Shown here in pieces: positions 1-13,527 of a stretch of 64,000 bases of DNA. The stretch covers positions 13,185,562 through 13,249,561 of the forward strand of contig NC_080418.1 in the NCBI RefSeq assembly GCF_029873635.1, given 5' to 3'. Position numbers and translations under genes: made by a program. A model generated the notes under the pieces. It saw only the letters and a program-made list of their open reading frames with translations. It searched no databases and was not told where the DNA came from. Position 1 is the stretch's first letter; every line of letters starts with the position of its first letter. The DNA comes from Malania oleifera (Eukaryota > Streptophyta > Magnoliopsida > Santalales > Ximeniaceae).

Positions 1-559
1 AATGTCAACTGGGCTTAGCTAAATAGTCAAGTTATATATATTACAATGCATTTGCAAGATTATAACTTAGGTTTTATATTTGAATTTCTATGAATTTAAA
101 CATTCGTGAGACAAAAATATATTAATTTCTATACAAATTCATATAAATTCAAATTTCAGATTTTAAAAACCTTTAAATTAAAATTTCAAATTAGAATTAA
201 TTTGTAAAAATTTGAATAAAGTAATGTATATATTATTTTGAGATTTTTAAAAATAATTAAATAAGAGGGAATTTTCTTTGTAACAATATAAATTATTTCT
301 AAAAAACATCTAAAATGATTTTCGTAAAAAAATATCTAATTTTAATTATAGTCTGATTGGAAGAATAAGTCGAAATGTCAAAGAAAAAAAATTCGGGGTA
401 AAAAATATGTGGCCTTTCGTTCATACCGCATGCCACGTATGACTAAAGTGTGCAAGCCTACGTGGAAAAGAACCGATCCCTTATTGGCCACATATCAAGT
501 CAGCATTATCTAAAATAAATAAATAAAATAGAAAATAACTTTTTAATACCATAGATACG
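1..559. other. AT-rich DNA, nothing recognised
   Basis: This is AT-rich sequence without coding signal or identifiable repeat. Confidence 0.6.
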
Positions 560-1050
560 AACGGACGGACGCTGGTATAGAAACGCGACGGTGAGCGGGG
601 AATCAGTTCCGTCAGAGCCGGGGTTACGTGCCGGCCGGAGAGCCAGACGGCGTTAGATCCGGAGATAAGGCGTGGTGCATGTGGTGGGCCCGCGTAGAGT
701 GGTGGGCCCATTGGATTATTGAAGGTGTCAAGGAGGGGAAGAATGGTGGGCCCTTGTCCATTTGGGCTTTCCGCGACGGTTACACCGTCAGTGGTCGACA
801 CCTGTCACCCGAGAACACCGCCTCGCCAAGAACATGGTCACTCCCTCACTCTCAGGTTTAACCCCCCTACCACCTCGTCCGCGATACAAGTGGCGCTGCC
901 CCAGTGGCTTATAACCGCAAAACTTCTATTCCTCCGCCGTATCTTTAGCAAAATGGTAAGTACGTGCGCTAGTTGGTGGGTGAGACGCTAAAGTGCGATG
1001 CGTGTACGGACGCTTCGAATCGTGGCCGTCCACTTTTGAGACCCCGATCG
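560..1050 (+). promoter_or_regulatory. CpG-rich promoter-like island with four site II boxes and a possible one-codon first exon
   Basis: A GC- and CpG-rich island stands in very AT-rich surroundings. It carries TGGGCC at 684-689, 703-708 and 747-752 and TGGGCT at 763-768, the dense site II layout of ribosomal-protein and other housekeeping promoters. At 953 an ATG is followed at once by GTAAGT, a perfect 5' splice site, as in plant genes whose first coding exon is only the start codon. I found no second exon downstream before the transposon cluster, so the gene may be lost, very long-introned or imaginary. The frame 801-481 on the other strand overlaps the island and looks like chance. Confidence 0.35.
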
Positions 1051-4000
1051 GGGTCGTTGATGGAATCTGACGGTCGTAAATGGATGCATCTCGTGCGGAA
1101 ATTGTGAAAATTTAGCAGGAAGACACGTGTTCAAATATTAAAATAAATCACAATTTAGAATACTTATAACTTAGCACATATGTTTATTTAGGAGAGATTT
1201 CCTTGTATCTTTTTGCAATCCTTTCATCAATATTAACATATGTCAATAATATTTTTTTTATTATGAATGAATAAGTATCCTTTACTAAAAAATAATAAAT
1301 AAATAATAAGCACGCGTGCTAGGAATGCTACTTCAAATTTATATCTCACTAAAAAAATAAATGAGAATTTTTAATAACTTAATTATATGTGGGCTATGCT
1401 ATAATTTATCTAAATCTATATCTTACTATAAAGATGCATAGTAATTATCTCATTAACAAAATTAAGTTAAGAGAGATATGATTAGTCATTAGATTTAAAA
1501 AATGACCTGTATATATAATTTAGTTTCTTTTGTGATAGGCGAGGGTTATTTGCCGTTTTAATTAGACATCGACCCATGAAAATTTTTTATGAAGCAAATA
1601 TTTTTATTTTATGTAAGAAGATGATGTATTTTTTATACATTTAATGACAAAGGGCATGTTAAGAAATGTTTTTAGTAAAAATTATTACATTGAATGTGAA
1701 CAATTGCATTAAGGGGGTGTCTGGTGAATTAAAATTAGAAATGCTATCAAACCTATTGAAATCAAAGCATCATATTCATTAATGAAGATAAATCCAAATG
1801 GGACAATTCTATCCACATGTTTTGACAAATTAGCAAATTAGTAATGAAGTAGACGGCTATGTATATAACTCCTTGTTTGGTGCACTCAAACTTGAAATAT
1901 TAAACTGTCATATATATATATATATATATAATGGTAGTATCAGAGGTCCCCTAATCCACTATTAAGCGTTATTATTTTATTAAATTTAATATATTCTATA
2001 CATAAATTTTATAAAAATATAGTTAAAGTAATATTGGCATAAATCCTTAATTATCAATTGACATGAGGGGTTGGTGAAATCAAATGCACTGAAACAAAAA
2101 ATATATATATATATATATATATATTTTTTTTCATTAAGAAGAAACTGTATAGGTAATTTACGTTTTCTTTAAAAAAAAAAATGGTTTAGTCCGTAATCTT
2201 TTAGACACTTCATTAATCTATCGGAATAATGGTAACATCCCTCTATCGTTCTCTATTTAAATATTAAAGTACTATTTCAAATGAAAATTCATAACTCTCA
2301 AGAATTGGATCTTAACATTTTAATCGAGACCCTTAAATTTACCACTCAAGCCAACCTTGGAAGCATAATTAGTCATTCATATTATAAATGCATTTGGACA
2401 ATTCAAGATATATATTTTAAAATTTTTTTTAAAATTATACAAGAAACTAAAAATCTATAAATTAATAAAAATATATATTTCAAAATTTTATAAATATTTT
2501 AAAATTAAAATATATTTTTTTGCAGTTAAATTTAGAAAATAAAATTATTTTTCACACGTAAATGCTTGAACAAAACAAAAAACTTTATTCTGTTTTAATT
2601 TTTAATAAAAAATATTAAGAATTTTAAAAATAAAAATATTTTCTAATCAAATATGCCTTTGTTCTTTTTCCTATTGCCTTCCTATTGGGGTGCGTGCTGC
2701 ATTAGACGCCCGCTAATCTGACCAGTGACCAGTGACCAGTGACCACCATCATGTTGTCATTTTATTTTATTTTATTTTATTTTGATAGATCCTTCACGTT
2801 GCAATTATTAGTTTTACATAATTGGTTTTTAGAATGTCATTCCGGCGGTACTAAAGAGGGTAATTTATTGGTCCCACTCTCTCCCAATTTGCCCATCCTT
2901 TTGCATTTGTCAAATGGATAATCTTAAGCCATTAAGGCTTCAATTTCCCATATTTATAATATTTTTTTTTAACAAATTTTATTTCTAGTTAATTTTCAAT
3001 ATTCTTATCTCGTTGGATTTTCAATTATTAATTAGGTAGTTTCTAGAAGAATGAATCTCAAAGTTCGAATATCGATTTCTATGAATTTAAAAAATTTTAA
3101 TATAATTTTTTTGCTCAAATTTAAGGTTCAACGTTCACGTTCGTACATCCGAACATAAAATTAGCCTATTTTTTTTAATTCTTGGAGGAAAATTCAATTT
3201 CTAAATCCCAACCATCAAAGTATATAAAAGTGAGAAAAAAGTTTAAATCAATATAACTTTATTTTTTATTTTGTTCAAATCTCGTACTATCGAAAATAAA
3301 ATTAGATTTTTTTATACTAAAAAAAATTCAAAAAGTTTAAATCAATATAATTTTATATTATATTTGTTCAAATCTCGTACTACCGAAAATAAAATTAAAT
3401 TTTTTTATACTAAAAAAAAATTCTTGGAGGAGAATTCAATTCTTCAATCCCAATCATCAAAGTATAAAAAAGTGAGAAAAAATAGTTATTTTTAAGTTAA
3501 GTTACTACCTATACTATTTTAGTTTAAGGTTTTATTTTTCCTCCACGAAAATATGTTATTATATGGCAATAATTTATACGTTTAGTGAAATAAATTAGAC
3601 GTAGAATAAAATAAAAATTACGATGAGATGAACATACAAAAAAAAATAATCAATTTTATTATATTTCATTCAATTCTTATATACAAAATATAATGTAAAT
3701 TTCACATGCTAGCACTATCTAGTGTTGTGTTTGAAAGATTGAAAGAAAAAGAGAGAGGGAAATTAAATTGCAAATCAAGAAAAAGGAGAGGAAAGAAGTG
3801 TATGTTTCTCTTTATTGTTTGGTTTTAAATAATAAAAAAAATTAATAATGCTATATATTACAATTCATGACCATCATGAGTTCATGTGGCGCGAGCTGGG
3901 AGGCGGTAGATGGGCTTCATGTTGTGTGCTCTTCTTTGATTAGTCTCGTAAACCCATGAGATCACGAGCCTATAATGCTAAATAGTGTTTGGGAGTATGA

Positions 4001-5099
4001 AATTTGAGAATGGCTTTTGAAAACACTTAACACAATTTTATACTATATTTTGTTTAAATTTACACAAATTCAAATCAAAACTTTAACTTTTATGTTTCCA
4101 AATGAAAAAGAAGAATTTTCTAGTAAAAAACAAAGAATTGATATTAGCATAAAAAAGAAAAAGTAATCCTAACTAAGATGGTTTGAAAATGTTTAAAATG
4201 TTAAATTTTAATTTCTAATATTTTTAATTTAAGAATAATTAAATTGTTATGCACTAATAAAAAATTTCAATTAAATTTTAAAGGTTTTTGTTTGAATAGC
4301 TAACCATTCATCTCAATTTTAATTTTATAAAAAGCTACGCAACTAATAATTCACCATGATTTTGATTTTGTAAAATTGTTCTTTTGCCAAAAAAAAAAAA
4401 AAAACCAGGGGAGGGGGGAGGAGGAGAAAGGCATACGCTTAAGTTGGTAACTTAATTGCAATTAATTTTATGAGAATTCTGTGAAACCCGATTTTTTCTT
4501 CTTTATTTTCCAAATAAAAGGTTACAATTTCTTATTTCATTTTAATTTTCCAAATAAATTACTTAAAAATATTTTTTAACTAGCTATTATTTTTATAAAA
4601 ATATATATATATATTAAGCTCACCCTTGAAACAAATCAATTGTAATAACAAACTAGAAAATAAGCTTTTGTAGTTTATTATTGAGATTTTATACATTAAA
4701 AGCATTTTTTGATATTAAAATGTTTACATTAAAATTTTTACTATACATGTATTGTGAAAATTTAAATTTATTATCAAGTTGATTCCTAAAGCATACAAAT
4801 TAGGATAATATTTTATTATTATTTTGAAAATATTTCTATTTTTTTAAACGCTATTTAAAATTATTTTACTGATTTTACTTATTCTTATTAAACCGTTTTT
4901 CAAAAAAAAAAAAAAAAAAGCTTAAAATGCTTTTGAATATTTTTCTGTGCAGTTTCAAACTTTTGTTATTTAAATCAACGAGTAATTATATTAATTTTTC
5001 AAAAATAATGAAAATTTTGAAATATAAATAAATATGTATATATAAATATATAAAGAAAATTCTCCTTGTTGTTGAGAGTGAAGTGTCAAAATGTGTCCT
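1051..5099. other. AT-rich intergenic DNA with small simple repeats
   Basis: No gene is seen here. It holds (TA)n runs near 1913-1930 and 2101-2125, a short 7-bp tandem repeat of GACCAGT (about 2718-2743), an A-run at 4388-4403, and a duplicated block at 3181-3482 listed separately. Confidence 0.6.
3181..3482. repeat. Interleaved tandem duplication
   Basis: A unit starting TTTAAATCAATATAA and ending in an A-run occurs twice in tandem (about 3239-3336 and 3337-3418). A second unit starting CTTGGAGGA flanks the pair on both sides (3181-3239 and 3422-3482). The order Y-X-X-Y suggests a duplication followed by unequal exchange. It is AT-rich with no coding sense. Confidence 0.6.
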
Positions 5100-5880
5100 C
5101 TATAGTAAATGAAGTATATTATTATGTATTATATGTTATCAGAACTTGGATGATAGTTCAGTTTAATTACAAGAGCACGGTACCGTTGCTATACAGATCA
5201 GATATCTATGTTCAGACTTGTGCTAACCGCCCCACAAGAGGGTGAGAGATGGATAGTCGATGTGACTTTTAGTGTTTAGGCTGCACAACCCGTCATGGGG
5301 GGTAATACATGACATCAGCTAACTATACATCCTGAGTAAAATTTCAGTATTATCAGTTGTATCAGACATTTCATGATCAGTACGAATTATTAGAAATTAT
5401 GAAAGAATATGATTTTTCCGTATGTTATGATGAATGTTTTCAGGTATATGAAATGTATTGTATATGTATAATTGCATCAAATATTCATGTTGTCACACAG
5501 CTGTATTTAGTTTATTTTCCCTTACTGAGAAGTGTCTCACTACCGAACATTAAATAATTTTCAGGAAACTTAGAAGGACCAACGGATCAAGACCTCTGTT
5601 AAGTCTGTTGTGCTACCCCATTAGGAGGGTAAGTTTGAACTAGAATTAGGAGATTTTGATGTGGGATCTTAGAGAGATTTTTTGTATTTTTGGGAGATTG
5701 TATATAAACATAGTATTTTGGATTATGACTCTGGTATTATGTATTTTGTGGTTATGAGAATGTGATTTATATTTATTGCTGCTTAAGTTTCCACTGTGAA
5801 TGTCAGATGTGTCCCCGTGACCCACGGGTTAGGGTTGACCTTATTATTAAATATGTTTTATTATATGATTAGATAAGCAG
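5100..5880 (+). mobile_element. Gypsy-type LTR fragment
   Basis: The sequence has the texture of the neighbouring long LTRs, including a CTTACTGAGAAGTGTCTCAC block near 5521-5540 that recurs in related form near 8131-8150. It is broken and has no coding sequence. Its outer borders could not be fixed. Confidence 0.35.
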
Positions 5881-8800
5881 GTCGTTCGTTACAAGGTAAA
5901 CCCACTATCTCTCCTCAATTTCTTTCAACTCTTCAGCCTAATTAACGATCAGACTTCATTTCTAGGGCCTAGCATCGATCCTTGTCAATTTGACTGGAGC
6001 GAAATTTTGAATTGAGCTTTCTAAGCACCACTCCAAGGCTAAGGTGAAGAGTACAAATTATGTGGGCTGTTTAAAAATTTTAACCGATTAAATTATAACA
6101 TTTAGTTATTAAATTGCAATATTTAATTATATCAAATTTTTGGGAGTGTTTTGGGAATAAGTTAAATTGTAGGGAATTAATTAAATTAGATTTTTGGAAA
6201 TATTCCTACGATTAAATTAAACTGCAGGGTTTGATTATATTGGATTTTTTGGAGATATTCCTGAAATTAAATTAAATTGTAGGAATTTGATTAAATAGAA
6301 TTTTTGGGGAACATTTTGGAATTAAGTTAAATTGCTGGGATTGGGTTAAATTAGAATTCTAGGAATATTTTGGAATTAGATTAAATTACGGGGATTTGAT
6401 CATATTGGTATTTTTTTTAATATGTTAGAGATTAAATTTAAATATGGGAAGTGGATCATACCCCCGTTTTTAGAATTTAACTGGTTAACAGGAGTGTGTG
6501 AGCCTAGGAATATTAAAATAATTATTATTCCAAGACTTAACTGATTATATGGAAATATGTGGTTACAGGGTTTGTGCTCTAAAATGCCGTAGGCATCGGT
6601 TTTGGAATCTTACAGGTACAGTCTCCGTGAATTGGGAATAGATTAAGCCAGCAATTTTGTAATTCAACCGGTTAAAATGGAAATTATGTGTGTGTGTGTG
6701 TGTGTCTATATGATTATCGTGTGGGTTTGAAAAGCCACCGTTTGAACTGTGATTTTGAGCCTAAGGATGTGTTATTAGTTATTATTTGCGAAAATAGAAT
6801 GATTAAAGTAATGAATTTTTTGGATAAATTGTAAAGATAATTTAATATATTTTTTCAGTAAAACAGATGATGAACATGGGTTGACTTATTATTTCAAATG
6901 ATATAATTATGCATATTATTCAAATCGTGTGGCATGAGTAAAGTGAATATACTGTGTTGAATTATGATATATTTATGAGATGCTGGAAATACTAAAATGC
7001 GTTGAGAATATATATTGTGTGTGATTGTTTAAAACAGAGCTAAATATGAATGTTAAATTACAAGTTATGGTTTAAGAACTCCAGTGGACTATAGTAGGCA
7101 CAGTACTGTTGCGCGTGTTTCATGAGAGCTTAGTGCACCCACACATCTTAGACAGAGTGTGGAGACGGGATGGTCGATTGGGCTGAGAAGGGTAGAGTCC
7201 CCTTGGAGTCTAGACTAGTATGGGAACAACCAATCTAACTTACAGATTGAAGAGGTTGTTACTGATTTAACAATGGTGGGCGACGAAGGTTAAGTCCAGC
7301 CTACGGGCCGCACAACCCGTCATGGGAGGAAGCATGACATTGTTTATCCATATGGCAATGAGTTCTAAATGTATAATTGTAAATTTAACCAATGTATAAC
7401 ATGAGAATAGTGTATGTGAAAGCAGATTATGTGATGTGGAATGTGAATACATATTATGTGATGTGAAATGTGGGAATAGATTATGTGATGCGAGATATTA
7501 TGCGATGCAACATATTATGTGATGTGAAATATTATGTGATGTGAAATACTGAGAAATGTGAAAATTGAGATTATGAAAAGATAAGTATTATAGAGATAAT
7601 AGGGCGCAGAGTAATGTAACAAAGTATTAAGTGTATTAGATATTGTAGTATTATATGTATTTGGGGCGAGGTAAACTCTCCGTCTGAGGGCTTGCTGAGA
7701 AAGGCGAGCGCCCTAATAGGTATTAGATGTAGCCATATAGGGCTACATAACGCATTAGGGAAGAGGGAAGCTACTTGTATGGGTGGGTAATCTTCCTTAT
7801 CCTTGGGAACCTTCACTGATAAATAATTGTGCGAATGTGTGTGAATACGAGATAAACTATCCACCTGAGGGCTTACTGAGTAAGGTAAGAGCCCTGATGA
7901 GCATCAGTTGTAGCCATACCCGGTTACATAAGATATCAGAGCAAAGGGGTGCTACTTGTATGGACGAGTAATTACCCCAATCCTTAGGAAACTCTCATTG
8001 ATAAAATATGCTGCATAAGTGTGAGTAGGGATAGAGAATGATTTCATAATTGTGGATTAATTTGTAAATGATGATTATATTTTGTACACAAACCTCATGA
8101 TAGCCACACATTCGCATTAATCTATTCCGTCTTACTAAGATGTGTCTCACCCATTATACAATTCATCTTTTTTAGGACCTCCGCATGATCGAGCTTAGCG
8201 AGCTCAGGACTGGATTTGTTGGCATATCATTTTTGTGAGAGGGTACAGATCTTGGATATATTTTTGGGTTTATGTTTTTTTTTTTTAGTTTTATGAGATG
8301 AATATATATGGATATTGGATCTTGGGAAATTTTTGGGATGTTTATATAGAACTCTGGTATATTATTGAGGATGTTTATTTATTTTTCCGCTGCGTTATTG
8401 AGGTTATGGTATCAGACACAAGTAATTGGATTATATCATACCCTGGGCCCCACTTGGCAGGTTCGGGGTGTGATAGAGTGGTATAGGAGCTTTAGGTTGT
8501 TTGGTCCTATAGACTCTAGGACGGATTAATACCAGAGTATAGGTTCGAGTTAGGACGAGGATGGGAATGGGTAGATCCAGATATTATTAGGACTTTTGAG
8601 TTTTTGATTCGTAAGTTTGGGGGACAGAAATTCCTTGATGGTCTTCTGTGTTTTTCTGAAAAAGTAGCTAGCTTTAGAAAACTACGGTAAATCCATCGAC
8701 AGTGAAATTTCCAAATAGAGAGACTGGAACTTGAAATTAGAACTCGAAGGTTATGTTGATTGATTTGTGGAGAAAAGTCTTTGAAGGAGAATCTTGGTGA

Positions 8801-9014
8801 TTAGGTGTTGTGATTTGATGATTTGAGGTTAAGTTGGGTGTTTGATGCTTAAATTGAGGATTTGAATGTTAGGTAATAGGATTGATTAGCAAATTTCGAT
8901 GACGAAATTTTTACAAGGAGGGGAGAATGTAGTAACTTAGGAAAAAAATTAAGATTAATAATTAATTAATTAAATATTATTAAATTAAATTAATTAAATT
9001 AAGTAATAAGATGG

Positions 9015-9051
<37 letters not shown>

Positions 9052-11282
9052 TAAATATATAAGGATAAGTGATATATATATATATATATATATAAGAGTA
9101 TATAATATAATATATACATATAGGAAGCTTGAAGCTTCCTAAGATTTCAATTATTGAAATCTCTTCTTCCTGCAACCACAGAACCCCCCCCACTTCGTCT
9201 CTATTCTCTCTCCTCGCCTCTACTCTCTCTCTCTCGTCTCATTTTATCGACAAATACTCGGCCGATAAAAAACGGAAAATACCTCTGAGTTCCATTCTTC
9301 GCCATCATCAATTTAATTGGAGTAAATTTTTTCGTAAGAGCATTGTAGGCACCACTCTTGGGGTAACCCACTCTCTCTTCTCAATTTCTTTTAAATCTCC
9401 AACCTAATTGACGATCAGATGCCATTTCTAGGACCCAGCGTCAATCCTCATCAATTTGATTAGAGCGAAATTTTGAATTCGGCTTTCTAGACACCACTTC
9501 GAGGCTAAGGTGAGGAGTACAAATTATGTGGGTTGTTTTAAAAAATTGACCGATTAAATTATAGTATTTAATTGTTAAATTGTAGTATTTAATTATATCA
9601 GATTTTCGAAAATGTTTGGGGAATAAGTTAAATTGTAGGGAATTAATTAAATTAGATTTTTGGAAATATTTTTGGGATTAAATTAAACTATAGGATTGGA
9701 TTATATTGGATTTTTGGAGATATTCCTAAGATTAAATTAAACTGCAGGAATTTTGTTAAATATAATTTTTGGGGAACATGTTGGAATTAAGTTAAATTGT
9801 AGGGATTAGATTAAATTAGAATTTTGGGAATATTTTGGAATTAAATTAAACTGCGGGGATTTGATCATATTTGTATTTTTTTTAATATGTTAGAGATTAA
9901 ATTTAAATATAGGAAGTGGATCATACCCCCATTTGTAGAACGAGATTTGTGCTTTGAACGTCATAGGCATCGGTTTAGGAATCTTATAGGCATAGTCTCC
10001 ATGAATAAGGTAAGGGGAATAGATTAATCTAGTATTTTTGTAATTCAACAGATTAAAATGGAAATTATATGTATATATATGATTATCATGTGGGTTTTGA
10101 AAAGCCAACCGTTTGAATTGTGATTTTGAGCCTAAGATTGTGTTATTAGTTATTATTTGCGAAAATAGAATGATTAAAGTAATGATTTTTCTGGATAAAT
10201 TGTGAAGATAATTTAACTTGCATTTTTAGTAAAACAGATGATGAACATGAGTTGACTTATTATTTCAGATGATATAATTATGCATATTATTTAAATCGTG
10301 TGGCATAAGTAAAGTGAATATACTGTTTTGAATTATGATATATTTATAAGATGTTGGAAATACTGAAATGCGTTGAGAATATATATTGTGTGTGATTGTT
10401 TAAAATAGAGCTAAATGTGAATGTTAAATTGCAAGTTGTGGTTTGAGAACTCTGGTGGATCATAGTAGACACAGTACTATTGCGCGTGTTTCAAGAGAGT
10501 TTAGTGCACCCACATGTCTTAGAGAGAGCATGGAGACGAAATGATCAATTGTGCTGAGAAGGGTAAAGTCCCCCTGGAGTCTAGACTAGTATGAGAACAA
10601 CCAATCTGACTTATAGACTGAAGAGGTTGTTACTGACTTAACTCTGGTGGGCCGAAGAGGGTTAAGTCCAACTTACAGGCCACACAATCCGTCATAGGTG
10701 GAAGCATGACAGTGTTTATCCATATGTCAGTGAGTTCTAAATGAATAATTGTAAATTTAACCAATGTATAACATGAGAACAATGTATGTGAAAGCAAATT
10801 ATGTGATGTGAAATGTGAATACAGATTATGTGATGTGAAATGTGGGAACATATTAGGCGATGCGATATATTATGTGATGAAAAATATTATGTGATGTGAA
10901 ATACTGAGAAATATGAAAATTGAGATTATGAAGAGATAAGTATTACAAAGATAATAGGGCACAAAGTAATGTAATAAAGTAATAAGTGTATTACATATTG
11001 TAGCGTTATATGTATTTGGGGCGAGGTAAACTCTCCACCCGAGGGCTTTCTGAGAAAGGCGAGTGCTCTAATAGGTATTAGATGTAGCCATACCGGGCTG
11101 CATAACGTATTAGGGTAGAGGGAAGCTACTTGTATGGGCAGGTAATCTTCCCTATCCTCGGGAACCTTCGCTGATAAATAATTGTGCGAATGTATGTGAA
11201 TACAAGACAAACTATCCACATGAGGGCTTACTAAGTAAGGTAAGTGCCCTGATAAGCATCGGTTGTAGCCATACCCTGTTGC
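5881..11282 (+). mobile_element. Broken Ty3/Gypsy-type element: two long LTRs around a short internal part
   Basis: The block 5893-7930 is repeated at 9365-11282 with clear similarity throughout. The first LTR copy ends near 8475 and is followed by a primer-binding-site-like GAGTGGTATAGGAGC (initiator Met-tRNA type). A purine-rich tract AAGGAGGGGAGAATG (about 8914-8928) precedes the second LTR copy, which opens near 8926. Only about 450 bp lie between the LTRs and they hold no coding sequence. The element is broken and the second LTR is cut off at about 11282 by the next element. The LTR copies differ at many sites, so it is old. Confidence 0.55.
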
Positions 11283-12061
11283 ATTCGTCGACGAATTACA
11301 GAAGGACGTTAGTTGACGAAAGAAGGGGTTCGTTGACGAATCCTAAACCTGAAATTTTTGTCATTCGGGATTTCTTCCTTGACGATGCCTGAACTTCGTC
11401 GACAATGTTGCAACGTCCTGGAGCGCGTGTGCCCCGAGGTGGCGAAATAAAAATTGTGGTGTTTAAGTTTTTGAGAAAAACAGGAATGAAGTCGCCACTA
11501 ACCTTTTAGTGTGGTTAGAACACTTAATTACTACCCAGTTAAGGGTAAAATTGGTTTGCGTTACCAAAGCCGAGATCGAGAGTTCGGTTACGTGAAAGAA
11601 AGGTACGAGCTCCCCCTACGAAACCGTTCTTACGAACGGTACGTAATTAATTATGAATTATCCCAAAGTAAATTTAAAAAAACCTTTTATGTTACTCCTT
11701 TTGTGAATTTACAAAATATACGAGCAAAGAGATTAATCATATATATATATATATATATAAAATATGTGTTCCCTCATAACCAAAGGCACGTGACCCGAAA
11801 GCTTATACCCTCTCCTTAAAATCATAGGGATAAAAATCAAGAAAATATTTTAGAAAAATACACTCCAAAAATTTGAAATTGTATAGAATTTTTAATAGGA
11901 AAATACTAGTACGGGAGGTTTTGATAGTGATAATAGGATAATAAACTAGAATACTAAATGTAAATATATGGAATAAACAAAAATACTACAACACCACAAT
12001 ACACATAATAATAATGAGAATATTACCAATACCCAAAATAATACCATGATACTATATATAG

Positions 12062-12189
12062 TGGTGATATTTATTATAGTATCTTAATATATATAGTATT
12101 ATGGTATTTTTATTATTTAATATATATATATTAAATAATAAAAATACCAAAATACTATATATATTAAGATACTATAATAAATATCACCA
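12062..12189. repeat. 128-bp near-perfect palindrome
   Basis: The sequence from TGGTGATATTT (12062) to AAATATCACCA (12189) is self-complementary with arms of about 64 bp and, by eye, a single mismatch pair. It has almost no loop and would form a long hairpin or cruciform. Confidence 0.85.
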
Positions 12190-12339
12190 TATGTAAACAT
12201 AATAAAAATGCTATAATACTATCACTAAATATATTAAAATACCTAAAACACCACATATGCTAATATCCTAAAAATGCTAAAACTACCATAATAAACAATA
12301 TCCTATATACTAAAATGCTAATACTATATACCGAGCATG

Positions 12340-12700
12340 CAGGGGGTGTTTGGTGTGTGTGTGGGTTGTGTGCTGGGGTGTATTACAGTGTGTGTTAGTG
12401 TGTGTAACAGGTGTATGTGAAGGGGGCGCTGGTGTGTGTTTCAATGTGTGTTAGTGGGTGCTGTGTGCGTGAGTTAGGGTGTGTGTTTTGGCGTGTGTTG
12501 GTGTGTGTTCTGCTGTGTGTAAAAGTGTATGTTTTGGTGTGTGTTCTGCATTGTGTAAAAGTGTGTGTTGGTGTGTTTAATGGGTTTTAAAGGTGTGTGT
12601 TTCAACTGGGTGCTGTTGTGTGTGTTTAATGGGTGTTAAAGGTGTGTGTTTCAACTGGGTGCTGCTGTGTGTGTTTAATGGGTGTTAAAAGTGTGTGTTT
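12340..12700. repeat. GT-rich minisatellite
   Basis: Irregular TGTGTG-rich DNA passes into a tandem unit of about 56 bp (TGTGTTTAATGGGTGTTAAA...) repeated about 2.5 times at 12560-12690. The open frames starting in it reflect composition, not a gene. Confidence 0.6.
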
Positions 12701-13169
12701 TGCTGCTGTGGAGGGTCACGGCTCTCGGGTTTGCTGGTCTTCTCGGCCGTGGTCTGGCAGCAAGGCGGCTAGGTGGTGGCTGTGCTGCAGTGGAGGGTCA
12801 CGGCTCTCGGCTGCTACTGTTGTGGCCTGGAGCTGGTGTTGCAGAGGTCCGGCGGTGCAGCAGAGAGCCTTCGTTGATGGTTCGTGGAGCAGAGAAGGGT
12901 TGTGCCTGCTGAATGGTGTTGCAGAGGTCCGGCGGTTGTGGTGCTTGAAGGTTGGTGTCGGGTGGTTGTTGGGGAGAGAGGTGGTCGGGAATGGAGAGAT
13001 GGTCCGAGAGAGAGATGGGAGAAAAGGGTGAAGGCTGGGGGAGACGAGAGAGGTCCGGATGTAGATGGGCGTGAGAGAGAGATGAAGGTGTGAGAGAGAA
13101 AGGGAGTGCTGCGGTGCAGGAGCAAAGAGGGTGAAGAAAGCTAGTTTTTTTTTTTCTTTTCGTTTGGCT

Positions 13170-13203
13170 CCCCCCCCGCCCGCCCGCCCGCCCGCCCGCC
13201 CGC
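13170..13203. repeat. (CCCG)n microsatellite
   Basis: A run of Cs is followed by seven or so CCCG units, in a lone LTR. Sequence quality at such a run is worth checking. Confidence 0.85.
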
Positions 13204-13271
13204 GGGGGTGTGTCTGTCTTGTGCGCCCCCTCCCCTACTTTTATAAACTTTTTCCAAAACCCTAAACTATT

Positions 13272-13527
13272 CTTTTCTTTTTCTTTTTTTTTGTTTTGTA
13301 CTTTTATAATAATAATAATAATAATTAAAAACATAATAATAATAATAATAATAGTATTTAAAACTAATGATAGTACAAATAATAATAATAATAATAAATA
13401 TAAATAGTAAAAATAATAAAAATAATTATAGTAAAGTAATAATAAAATAGAAATAATAAGAATGATAAAAATAATTAAAAAAATAAAATAATAATAATAG
13501 TAAAGTAACAATAATAATAATAATAAT
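13272..13527. repeat. Low-complexity AT repeat rich in (ATA)n and (AAT)n
   Basis: Trinucleotide runs of ATA/AAT give long spurious open frames on the minus strand. No gene is supported. Confidence 0.7.

Noticed and set aside
481-801. 106-codon minus-strand frame over the promoter-like island
   Set aside because: No recognisable domain, and it overlaps site II boxes; GC-rich DNA gives such frames by chance.
1711-1880. GGGGGTGTCTGGTG stretch resembling a PIF/Harbinger end
   Set aside because: No matching inverted end or 3-bp duplication was found nearby.
2718-2743. Short direct repeats that could hint at a CRISPR-like array
   Set aside because: The units are 7 bp and directly adjacent with no spacers; this is a plain tandem repeat in plant DNA.
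12798-13511. 237-codon open frame on the minus strand
   Set aside because: It is made of trinucleotide and CT-rich simple repeats in a lone LTR; the translation is low-complexity and matches no family.
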